Of a stretch of DNA of 6,315 nucleotides, positions 1-5,740 are shown in pieces (position 1 is the first letter of the stretch; each line of letters begins with the position of its first letter). Position numbers and translations under genes: made by a program. Origin of the DNA: Novosphingobium sp. (lineage in GTDB: Bacteria; Pseudomonadota; Alphaproteobacteria; Sphingomonadales; Sphingomonadaceae); assembly GCA_020853995.1 (NCBI GenBank), contig JADYXV010000103.1:1-6315 (forward strand), in the 5' to 3' direction. The notes beneath the pieces are model-generated. The model saw nothing but the letters and a program-made list of their open reading frames with translations, did no database searches and was not told the origin of the DNA.

Positions 1-65
1 CAATACCAGCGCACCGCCCACAGGATCACATCACCCTGGAAATGGCGCCACTTGAAATCCGTCAT
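1..65 (-). CDS. tnpA: IS6100 transposase, N-terminal fragment (cut by window edge)
   Basis: Reading leftward from the ATG at 65-63, the sequence encodes MTDFKWRHFQGDVIL followed by WAVRWY, then an incomplete codon beginning TG at the window edge. This is the start of the IS6100 DDE transposase as I know it, a protein of roughly 250-265 residues. The family's helix-turn-helix and DDE catalytic core lie outside the window, so activity cannot be judged. A purine-rich stretch (GGACGGACGGAACG on the coding strand, just upstream of the ATG) can serve as the ribosome binding site. Transcription is divergent from merT. The gene is incomplete only because the window stops here; nothing shows that it is broken. 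Confidence 0.92.
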   Translation of the reverse strand, partial: MTDFKWRHFQGDVILWAVRWY

Positions 66-112
66 CGTTCCGTCCGTCCAATCTCCGCCAAGCATGCTCA
101 AGCTTCACGATT

Positions 113-126
113 TTTGCAACAGAGCC
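113..126. repeat. IS6100 terminal inverted repeat (14 bp)
   Basis: TTTGCAACAGAGCC marks the exact outer edge of the IS6 element. It contains the self-complementary hexamer TTGCAA (114-119). In the related IS26, the same hexamer in the terminal repeat is known to act as an outward -35 box that forms hybrid promoters with flanking -10 sequences. Here the 16-18 bp downstream position falls on AAGGGATT, which does not resemble TATAAT, so I see no obvious hybrid promoter toward merT. Confidence 0.92.
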
Positions 127-135
127 AGTTGGAAC

Positions 136-140
136 AAGGG
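136..140 (+). promoter_or_regulatory. Ribosome binding site that sets the merT start
   Basis: AAGGG lies 9 nt before the ATG at 150 and is the only good Shine-Dalgarno-like sequence before merT. It favours the 150 start over the in-frame ATG at 42, which lies inside the IS6100 transposase gene on the opposite strand. It sits within the only 23 bp of pre-merT sequence left after the IS insertion. Confidence 0.7.
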
Positions 141-149
141 ATTCAAGCC

Positions 150-545
150 ATGGTCTCAACGCCGGAAGCGGGACAGCCAGCCCTCACCGAAAACCACGAG
201 CCGAAGCAGGCAAACTGGGTTGCGGCGGGCGCATTGATCGGCGCGGGGCTCGCCTCGGCTTGCTGCGTCGTCCCGCTACTGTTGGTTATGCTCGGAATTT
301 CCGGCGCGTGGATCGCCAACCTGACGGCGCTCGAACCTTACAAGCCCTATGTCGCAGGCGTAACGCTCGCGCTGCTCGGCTACGGCTTCTGGCATGTCTA
401 TTTCAAGCCGAAACCGCCCTGTGAAGACGGTTCCTACTGCGCTCGTCCACAATCGGCTTGGACCACCAAGGCGGTGCTGTGGCTGGGCCTTGCCGTCGCC
501 ATCCTGGCGCTCACCATCGACTGGTGGGCACCCTGGTTCTATTGA
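150..545 (+). CDS. merT: Mercuric ion transporter MerT
   Basis: MerT is an inner-membrane protein that takes Hg(II) from periplasmic MerP and delivers it to cytoplasmic MerA. The 131-residue product has three hydrophobic segments (about 24-56, 66-85 and 107-123). It carries the vicinal cysteine pair Cys38-Cys39 in the first segment (SACCVVP) and a second pair, Cys91 and Cys97, in the loop after the second segment (PCEDGSYC). The C-x5-C spacing matches the Cys76/Cys82 pair of classical MerT. Classical MerT is about 116 residues; the extra length is a polar N-terminal tail (residues 1-20). The ATG at 150 is preferred because it has a ribosome binding site, whereas the upstream in-frame ATG at 42 lies inside IS6100. 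merP follows after 12 bp. The native MerR-controlled promoter is missing: IS6100 ends 23 bp before the start codon. Confidence 0.93.
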   Translation: MVSTPEAGQPALTENHEPKQANWVAAGALIGAGLASACCVVPLLLVMLGISGAWIANLTALEPYKPYVAGVTLALLGYGFWHVYFKPKPPCEDGSYCARPQSAWTTKAVLWLGLAVAILALTIDWWAPWFY

Positions 546-557
546 AAGGAAATACCC

Positions 558-887
558 ATGAAAAAGACAGTATGTATCGCTATGGCCGTGCTGGCTATGG
601 CTGGCGGCGGGGTCGCCTATGCAGTTAGTGGCACGGCGCAAGATCGCCCCGCGGCTACCGCAACCGCTCAGAAGCAAACCACCTTTGCCATAGAGAACAT
701 GACCTGCGCCACCTGCCCGATCACCGTGAAGAAGGCGATGGAAGGCGTCGCCGGGGTAACGGCGGTCACGGTCGATTTCGCAGCCAAGACCGCGCGCGCA
801 ACCTATAACCCGCGCCGCACCAATGCTGCTGCGATTGCCGCTGCATCAACCAACGCGGGTTATCCGGCGCGCGCTATTCAAAACTGA
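558..887 (+). CDS. merP: Periplasmic mercuric ion-binding protein MerP
   Basis: MerP scavenges Hg(II) in the periplasm and hands it to MerT. The 109-residue product starts with a Sec-type signal peptide: Lys2-Lys3, a hydrophobic run to about residue 19, and a plausible signal peptidase site after Ala-Tyr-Ala (20-22). A linker rich in Ala, Thr and Gln follows (about 23-40), then a heavy-metal-associated domain (about 41-109). The metal site is MTCATC, Cys50 and Cys53, equivalent to the GMTCxxC motif; Asn replaces Gly before the Met. Classical MerP is about 91 residues, and the extra length is mostly in the post-signal linker. The ribosome binding site GAAAGGA (544-550) overlaps the merT stop codon, so translation of the two genes is probably coupled. 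The gene lies between merT and merA in one operon. Confidence 0.95.
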   Translation: MKKTVCIAMAVLAMAGGGVAYAVSGTAQDRPAATATAQKQTTFAIENMTCATCPITVKKAMEGVAGVTAVTVDFAAKTARATYNPRRTNAAAIAAASTNAGYPARAIQN

Positions 888-889
888 GC

Positions 890-908
890 GGGGCGCCGCC
901 AGCGCCTC
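890..908 (+). other. Stem-loop between merP and merA
   Basis: A seven-pair stem (890-896 with 902-908, including one G-U pair) closes a five-base loop (897-901). It starts 3 nt after the merP stop codon and ends 16 nt before merA. It is not followed by a T-run, so it is not a standard intrinsic terminator. It could stabilise the upstream mRNA or adjust merA output relative to merTP. A GC-rich background makes chance hairpins common, so the function is unproven. Confidence 0.35.
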
Positions 909-924
909 AAGAAAGCGATAAGCA

Positions 925-2343
925 ATGAACGACTGTTGCAACCGCCCCGGGCAGGAAGGATTTGACGTGGCCGTCATCGGCGCGGGTTCTGCCGGGTTCT
1001 CCGCCGCGATCGCCGCTGCCGATCTGGGCGCGAAAGTGGCGCTCGTCGGTCACGGCACGATTGGCGGCACCTGTGTCAATGTTGGCTGCGTTCCTTCCAA
1101 GACGCTGATCCGCGCCGCCGAAGCGGTGCATGGTGGGCTTGCCGCCGCGCGCTTTCCCGGCCTTGGGGGCGCTGTCCAGATGGATGACTGGTCCGTATTG
1201 GCGGCGTCGAAGGACGATCTTGTCACGACGCTGCGCCAAAAAAAATATGTCGATCTGCTGCCCGCCTATGACGGTGTGAGCTATATCGAGGGCAAGGCAC
1301 GCTTTGCCGATGGTGCGCTGATTGTCGGCGATGCGCCCATGAAGGTCGGCAAGGTCATATTGGCGATGGGTGCGCACGCCGCCGTGCCGCCGATTCCGGG
1401 GATGGACAGCGTGCCCTACCTAACCAGCACATCGGCGCTGGCGCTGGATCGCTTGCCCAAATCGCTGCTGGTGATCGGTGGCGGGGTGATCGGGGTAGAA
1501 CTGGGACAGATGTTTTCGCGTCTGGGCGTTGATGTCACCATCTGCTGCCGAAGCCGCCTGCTCCCCGAAATGGACCCGGAAGTGAGTGCCGCGCTGAAAA
1601 ACTATTTGGAAGCCGAGGGCGTGCGGGTTTGCGCAGGTGTCGGCTATCAGCGTATCGCCCAAACACAGAGCGGGGTCGAATTGACCTGCGAGGGGCATTG
1701 TGACACCGTCGCGGCGGAACAGGTGCTCATCGCCACCGGACGCCGACCCAATAGCGACGGGCTTGGGCTGGAGGAGCGCGGCATAGTGCTTGCCCGTAAT
1801 GGTGGAATCGTCGTCGATGACCACCTCGAAACGTCGGTTCCAGGCATTTACGCGGCGGGCGATGTAACGGGACGGGACCAGTTCGTCTACATGGCCGCCT
1901 ATGGCGCAAAACTGGCCGCGCGCAACGCGGTGACGGGCAACCAATACCGCTACGACAATTCCTCCATGCCATCCGTCGTCTTCACCGACCCGCAAGTCGC
2001 CAGCGCCGGCCTCACTGAAACGACAGCACGGGCGCAAGGCCTGGACATCAAGGTTTCGCTGCTCCCGCTCGATGCTGTGCCAAGGGCACTGGCAGCACGC
2101 GATACGCGGGGTCTCATCAAACTGATTGCCGACAAGGCGAACGACCGTTTGCTGGGCGGCCAGATCATGGCACCCGAAGGCGCGGATTCGATCCAGACAC
2201 TGGTGCTGGCGATCAAACACGGCATGACCACCCTGGAATTGGGTGCAACGATATTTCCTTACCTGACCACTGTGGAAGGCCTCAAACTGGCGGCCCAAAC
2301 GTTTGATAAGGATGTCGCCAAACTGTCTTGCTGCGCCGGGTGA
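925..2343 (+). CDS. merA: Mercuric reductase MerA (form without the N-terminal NmerA domain)
   Basis: MerA is a cytoplasmic FAD-dependent disulfide oxidoreductase that uses NADPH to reduce Hg(II) to Hg(0). The 472-residue product has an N-terminal dinucleotide fold (GAGSAG, 19-24) and the redox-active motif GTCVNVGCVPSK with Cys50 and Cys55. A second nucleotide fold, for NADPH, follows (GGGVIG, 185-190), then the FAD motif GIYAAGD (307-313) and the dimerisation domain. The C-terminal tail ends SCCAG: Cys469-Cys470 receive Hg(II) and pass it to the active site of the partner subunit. Tyr446 in FPYLTTVEG is spaced from these cysteines exactly like the Hg-ligand Tyr605 of Bacillus RC607 MerA; Tyr108 is the probable counterpart of Tyr264. 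These features separate MerA from lipoamide dehydrogenase and glutathione reductase. The HMA-type NmerA domain of Tn501 MerA is absent; only a short leader with Cys4-Cys5 precedes the fold. The stretch AAGAAAG before the ATG is a weak ribosome binding site. merD is not present after it. Confidence 0.97.
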   Translation: MNDCCNRPGQEGFDVAVIGAGSAGFSAAIAAADLGAKVALVGHGTIGGTCVNVGCVPSKTLIRAAEAVHGGLAAARFPGLGGAVQMDDWSVLAASKDDLVTTLRQKKYVDLLPAYDGVSYIEGKARFADGALIVGDAPMKVGKVILAMGAHAAVPPIPGMDSVPYLTSTSALALDRLPKSLLVIGGGVIGVELGQMFSRLGVDVTICCRSRLLPEMDPEVSAALKNYLEAEGVRVCAGVGYQRIAQTQSGVELTCEGHCDTVAAEQVLIATGRRPNSDGLGLEERGIVLARNGGIVVDDHLETSVPGIYAAGDVTGRDQFVYMAAYGAKLAARNAVTGNQYRYDNSSMPSVVFTDPQVASAGLTETTARAQGLDIKVSLLPLDAVPRALAARDTRGLIKLIADKANDRLLGGQIMAPEGADSIQTLVLAIKHGMTTLELGATIFPYLTTVEGLKLAAQTFDKDVAKLSCCAG

Positions 2344-2423
2344 TTGCTCGGGGATCAACCGGCAACGAATGGCCTCCCTCCAGTGCAAGCCGCTTTGGTG
2401 TCAATTTTGTTATTCGCCTCAGC

Positions 2424-2430
2424 GGGAGAG
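2424..2430 (+). promoter_or_regulatory. Ribosome binding site of the Tn3-family tnpA
   Basis: GGGAGAG lies 4 nt before the ATG at 2435, slightly close but usable. It supports the 2435 start over an in-frame ATG at 2303 that lies inside merA. I see no strong promoter in the 91-bp merA-tnpA gap; the AT-rich patch around 2401-2416 is the only weak candidate. Transcription may come partly from mer read-through. Confidence 0.55.
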
Positions 2431-2434
2431 CAAA

Positions 2435-5404
2435 ATGGCACGACGCCGACTTCTGACCGGAGACGAGCGCCGGCGCCTGTTCGATCCTCCTGTCCAAGAA
2501 ACCGCGATCATTGGGCATTATACCCTTTCTGCGGAAGATGTTGAATTGGTTGGGCGCCGCTATGGTCCAGCAAATCGCCTCGGCCTGGCTGCACAAATCG
2601 CTTTGATGCGACATCCCGGCTTTGGTCTGCAACCCGAGATCGGGCTTCCCGACGTCATTCTTCAGTACCTCGCGGCACAGTTATTCGTCGATCCTTCCTC
2701 CTTCTCTGCATATGGTCAGCGCGCGCAAACCCGTACCGATCATGCCGATCTCGTGGCGCGTTATCTTGGCATACGCCCGTTTCGACGCGGCGACCTGGCA
2801 CTTGCCCTGAATCTTGCCGCGCAAGCCGCCGAGTATACAGACAGAGGTGAACCGATTGTTCGCGCCCTCATGGTTGGCCTGAAGGGTGAGCGGTTCATTC
2901 TTCCGTCAGGCGACACACTGGAACGCGCCGGTCTTGCTGGCCGGGCACGCGCACGCAAAGCTGCCGCAGCCGCAATCGTCGAAGGCCTCAGCTCTGCTGA
3001 ACTGACACGGCTAGACGAACTCGTAATCAACAACCCGGATTTCGGCATGACACCGCTGGCGTGGTTGCGTAATTTCGAAGAAGCCCCGACTGCGGCCAAT
3101 ATCAATGGCTTGCTTGAGCGCCTGCGCTATGTTCGCGGCATAGGTATCCACCCGGTAGTTGGGGGCGCCATTCCGGAATTCCGCTTTGCCCAATTTGTCC
3201 GCGAGGGCGGCGTGGCACCGGCATTCCTGCTTTCGGATTACAGCGTCAATCGCAGGCGGGCGACGTTGACGGCCGCAGTGATCGACCTTGAGGCCAGACT
3301 TGCCGATGCCGCGATCCAAATGTTTGACCGACTTATCGGCGGCATGTTCACGCGCGCGCGGCGTGGGCGCGAGCGTCGCTACCAAGATAGTATTCAGTCG
3401 GTGGGGCAACTCATGCGGCTGTTTGGCGCCACGATTACAGCACTTGATGAGGCTGTCCAGAATGGCGGCGATCCGCTCGAATTGATTGACGAAGCGGTGG
3501 GCTGGCACCGGCTTGTTGCGGCAAAGGCCCAAGTAGATGCCCTTGCTGATCTTGCCGGCGAGGACGCACTGGTAACGGCAACCGAGCGTTACGCCACGCT
3601 ACGGCGTTTCAGCCCGGCATTTCTGGACGCCTTCACCTTCAAGGCGTCTGGAACAGGGACGGCACTGATCAAAGCCATCGATGTCATTCGCGATGCGAAC
3701 ACACGAAAGTCGCGCGACCTTCCCGATGGCGTTCCACTGCCATTCCCCAATCGGCAGTGGAAGCGTCTCATCACCGAAAGCGGCCGTATCGACCGCCGAC
3801 GTTATGAAATTGCGATCATGGCAACCTTGCGTGATCGTTTGCGCGCCGGTGATGTATGGATCGAGGGAACCCGCAACTATCAGCGCTTCGATGCCTATTT
3901 GCTGGGTCGGCGCGACGCCGCCAAAGTGGCGGATGTGCTTCCGTTCGATTCAAATGCTGCATCCTACCTCGCTGACCGGGCACGAAATCTTGACTGGCGG
4001 CTGCGCCGATTTGCCAAGCAGTTGAAAACAAACAAGCTTGAGGGAGTGTCGCTCGAACGAGACCGGCTCAAGCTTCAGCAAATGCCGCCTGTCACCCCAC
4101 CGGAAGCTGAAGCCCTCGATCGCAAGCTCGATACCCTGCTTCCCCGCGTGCGCATCACCGAGCTGCTGCTTGAAGTCGCCGAACGCACTGGTTTTTTGAA
4201 CGCATTCCGTGACCTGCGCTCAGGCAAGGAGCACGACAACCCCAGCACGGTACTCGCCGCAATTCTGGCTGATGGCACCAACCTCGGGCTGGAGCGGATG
4301 GCCAATGCCAGCGAAGGCGTCAGCTATGCCCAACTCGCATGGACCCACAACTGGTATCTTTCACCCGAGAACTATCAGGCCGCGCTGGCCATGATCATCT
4401 CAGCCCATCACGAATTACCCTTCGCGCGGCATTGGGGCGCTGGCACCAGTTCGTCGTCCGATGGCCAGTTCTTCCGGTCGGGGCGGAGCCGTTCAGGGGC
4501 GGCGGACGTCAATGCCAAATATGGCGCCGAACCTGGCGTGAAAATCTATTCTCACCTTTCCGATCACTTCGCATCATTCGGATCACGGATCATGTCCGCG
4601 ACGGCAGGTGAAGCGCCTTACGTGCTCGACGGGCTTGTCCTGGGCGCCGGCAACCTTCCGTTGCATGAGCACTATACCGATACCGGCGGCGCCACCGATC
4701 ATGTTTTCGCACTCTGCCACCTACTCGGGTTCCGCTTCGCGCCACGGCTGCGCGATATTGGCGACCGCAAGCTGGGTTCGATCGCTGCGCCATCGACATA
4801 CAAGGGCATCGAAAATCTGATGGGCCGCACCATCAAAACGGCAGCGATCGAGGCCGATTGGGATGACATCGTCAGGATTGTCGCCTCAATCAAGGATGGC
4901 ACGGTGGCGCCGTCAGTAATCTTGCGAAAACTTGCCGCCTACAAACGCCAGAACAGGCTGGATTTTGCATTGGCTGAACTGGGCCGTATCGAGCGCACTT
5001 TGTTCACGCTCGATTGGCTTGAACAACCGGAACTGCGACGTGCCTGTCAGGCCGGTCTCAACAAAGGCGAGGCGAGGCACACGCTTGCCGCCGCCATCTA
5101 TACCAACCGGCAGGGTCGGTTCACCGATCGCTCGCTGGAAAATCAGGAATTTCGCGCATCTGGGCTGAACCTGCTGATTGCGGCGATTTCCTACTGGAAC
5201 ACGGTCTATCTCGACCGGGCCGCCCAGCACCTCAACGCTGTCGGCACGACGTTCGATGCGGCACTGCTTGCGCACCTTTCTCCGATGGGCTGGGCGCACA
5301 TCAGTCTGACCGGCGATTACCTCTGGGAGCAGGCCAGGCGACTTCCAGCAGGTGAATTCCACCCACTCAACGAGCCAATGGCGCGGTTGAAGCGTGTAGC
5401 GTAG
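2435..5404 (+). CDS. tnpA: Tn3-family transposase TnpA, full length
   Basis: TnpA binds the terminal inverted repeats and carries out replicative transposition, forming a cointegrate that a resolvase normally separates. The product from the ATG at 2435 has 989 residues, typical of the family (about 950-1,010). The start, MARRRLLTGDERRRLF, resembles family N-termini, and the first ~165 residues look like the DUF4158 DNA-binding region. The C-terminal part (about 575-965) is the DDE_Tnp_Tn3 domain. The likely catalytic triad is Asp676 in SSSSDGQFF, Asp749 in HYTDTGGATDH and Glu879 in NKGEARH. The 73- and 130-residue spacings closely match those of Tn4430 TnpA (D679, D751, E881). No stop or frameshift interrupts the frame, so the enzyme looks intact. 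No tnpR lies next to it. It ends about 60 bp before the inferred transposon edge, as is usual for this family. I cannot assign the subgroup with confidence. Confidence 0.95.
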   Translation: MARRRLLTGDERRRLFDPPVQETAIIGHYTLSAEDVELVGRRYGPANRLGLAAQIALMRHPGFGLQPEIGLPDVILQYLAAQLFVDPSSFSAYGQRAQTRTDHADLVARYLGIRPFRRGDLALALNLAAQAAEYTDRGEPIVRALMVGLKGERFILPSGDTLERAGLAGRARARKAAAAAIVEGLSSAELTRLDELVINNPDFGMTPLAWLRNFEEAPTAANINGLLERLRYVRGIGIHPVVGGAIPEFRFAQFVREGGVAPAFLLSDYSVNRRRATLTAAVIDLEARLADAAIQMFDRLIGGMFTRARRGRERRYQDSIQSVGQLMRLFGATITALDEAVQNGGDPLELIDEAVGWHRLVAAKAQVDALADLAGEDALVTATERYATLRRFSPAFLDAFTFKASGTGTALIKAIDVIRDANTRKSRDLPDGVPLPFPNRQWKRLITESGRIDRRRYEIAIMATLRDRLRAGDVWIEGTRNYQRFDAYLLGRRDAAKVADVLPFDSNAASYLADRARNLDWRLRRFAKQLKTNKLEGVSLERDRLKLQQMPPVTPPEAEALDRKLDTLLPRVRITELLLEVAERTGFLNAFRDLRSGKEHDNPSTVLAAILADGTNLGLERMANASEGVSYAQLAWTHNWYLSPENYQAALAMIISAHHELPFARHWGAGTSSSSDGQFFRSGRSRSGAADVNAKYGAEPGVKIYSHLSDHFASFGSRIMSATAGEAPYVLDGLVLGAGNLPLHEHYTDTGGATDHVFALCHLLGFRFAPRLRDIGDRKLGSIAAPSTYKGIENLMGRTIKTAAIEADWDDIVRIVASIKDGTVAPSVILRKLAAYKRQNRLDFALAELGRIERTLFTLDWLEQPELRRACQAGLNKGEARHTLAAAIYTNRQGRFTDRSLENQEFRASGLNLLIAAISYWNTVYLDRAAQHLNAVGTTFDAALLAHLSPMGWAHISLTGDYLWEQARRLPAGEFHPLNEPMARLKRVA

Positions 5405-5415
5405 CCCATGTTCCG

Positions 5416-5464
5416 CTTATGTCCGAGAAATCGTTGTCTGGCGAACAAACCTTGAGGTGACGCC
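5416..5464 (-). repeat. Candidate right terminal inverted repeat of the Tn3-family element
   Basis: Read inward from the right on the minus strand, this stretch begins GGCGTCACCTCA and ends TCGGACATAAG. A start rich in G and an inner end in TAAG are typical of Tn3-family repeats. Its position, 11 bp after the tnpA stop codon, fits. The broken vapC frame becomes recognisable immediately outside it. At 49 bp it is longer than the common 38 bp, and it starts GGCG, not GGGG, so the outer edge may be off by a few bases. No matching left copy exists in the window. A 5-bp target duplication, if present, would be ATAAC (5465-5469). Confidence 0.4.
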
Positions 5465-5715
5465 ATAACGGTATGCCACCCCAGGCAGTGGACGCGATGT
5501 TGCATCCCCTGCCCGTCATTGCGGTCGCAGCGGATCAAGAACTGGCGGGCAAAGCGGGGCATCTGCGTGATCTGACCGCCAGCGTCGGCCTGTCGCTGGG
5601 CGACCGCTTCTGTCTTGCGTTGGCCCTACGTCAGGGATGGCCGGTATGGACAGCTGACCGGCAATGGGCCTCGATCGCCGAAACGATCGGCGTCGATGTC
5701 GTGCTGATCCGCTAA
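5465..5715 (+). pseudogene. Truncated VapC-like PIN-domain toxin (C-terminal part)
   Basis: VapC toxins are PIN-domain ribonucleases of type II toxin-antitoxin systems. Only the C-terminal ~80 residues remain. They include SLGDRFCLALAL, with a conserved acidic residue (Asp44 counted from the ATG at 5473), and WTADRQW, with another (Asp62), ending in the VDVVLIR strand typical of the family. The N-terminal half, with the first catalytic Asp and the conserved Glu, is missing. The frame is already family-like just before the ATG (NGMPPQAVDAML) and meets a stop at 5458 inside the candidate transposon repeat. This indicates interruption at about 5465 and not a short natural gene. GAGGTG at 5454-5459 could by chance allow translation from 5473, but the product should lack nuclease activity. 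The vapB antitoxin, normally just upstream, is not present. The 3' end converges on the mannose-metabolism gene with a 25-bp gap. Confidence 0.75.
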
Positions 5716-5740
5716 GGGGCGCCGCTGCTTCGATAGTCCG

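Larger units (their letters stand above)
1..126 (-). mobile_element. IS6100 (IS6 family), one end only
   Basis: This is the terminal part of an IS6-family insertion sequence whose body lies beyond the left edge. The outer 14 bp, TTTGCAACAGAGCC at 113-126, are the reverse complement of the IS6100 terminal repeat GGCTCTGTTGCAAA as I know it. The leader and the first 21 transposase codons, on the minus strand, also agree with IS6100 as remembered. IS6 elements move by a replicative or targeted-conservative route, join replicons as cointegrates and make 8-bp target duplications. The bases flanking the visible end begin AGTTGGAA (127-134); the other copy would lie beyond the other end of the element and cannot be checked here. 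The element abuts the mer operon and has replaced everything upstream of the merT ribosome binding site. Confidence 0.93.
127..5464 (+). mobile_element. Remnant of a mercury-resistance transposon (Tn3 family), left part displaced by IS6100
   Basis: The order merTPA then a co-oriented Tn3-family tnpA, ending near a terminal repeat, resembles the Tn21/Tn501 layout, in which the mer operon precedes tnpR and tnpA and tnpA lies by the right end. Several parts of that layout are missing here: merR, the mer operator, merD/merE, a resolvase gene with its res site, and a left inverted repeat. The left boundary given is the edge of IS6100, not a true transposon end. The right boundary is set by a candidate inverted repeat and by the resumption of a broken vapC reading frame. 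That mer and tnpA belonged to one transposon is an inference; they could instead be two elements brought side by side. Confidence 0.5.

Noticed and set aside
42..149. An upstream in-frame extension of merT starting at the ATG at 42
   Set aside because: This stretch is the IS6100 transposase start and terminal repeat read on the wrong strand. The ribosome binding site and MerT homology support the ATG at 150.
276..677. A 133-codon open frame antisense to merT and merP
   Set aside because: It is a codon-bias shadow of two confidently identified genes, with no family resemblance.
1420..2388. A 322-codon open frame antisense to merA
   Set aside because: Long antisense frames are common in GC-rich genes with strong codon bias. 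The product shows no recognisable domain and lies entirely over well-conserved merA.
2350..2389. GGGG-start sequence after merA considered as a left Tn3 inverted repeat
   Set aside because: It begins GGGG and ends CAAG at 40 bp, but it does not match the candidate right repeat beyond a chance CAACGA hexamer.
2303..2434. An upstream in-frame extension of the Tn3-family tnpA starting inside merA
   Set aside because: It overlaps the conserved merA C-terminus, lacks transposase-like sequence, and a good ribosome binding site precedes the ATG at 2435.
4034..4078. AAGCTTGAG and GCTCAAGCTTCA motifs in tnpA resembling sequence in the IS6100 end (about 97-108)
   Set aside because: The matches are about 9-12 bp around a HindIII-type palindrome, lie within coding sequence, and have no extended homology, so chance is the simplest explanation.
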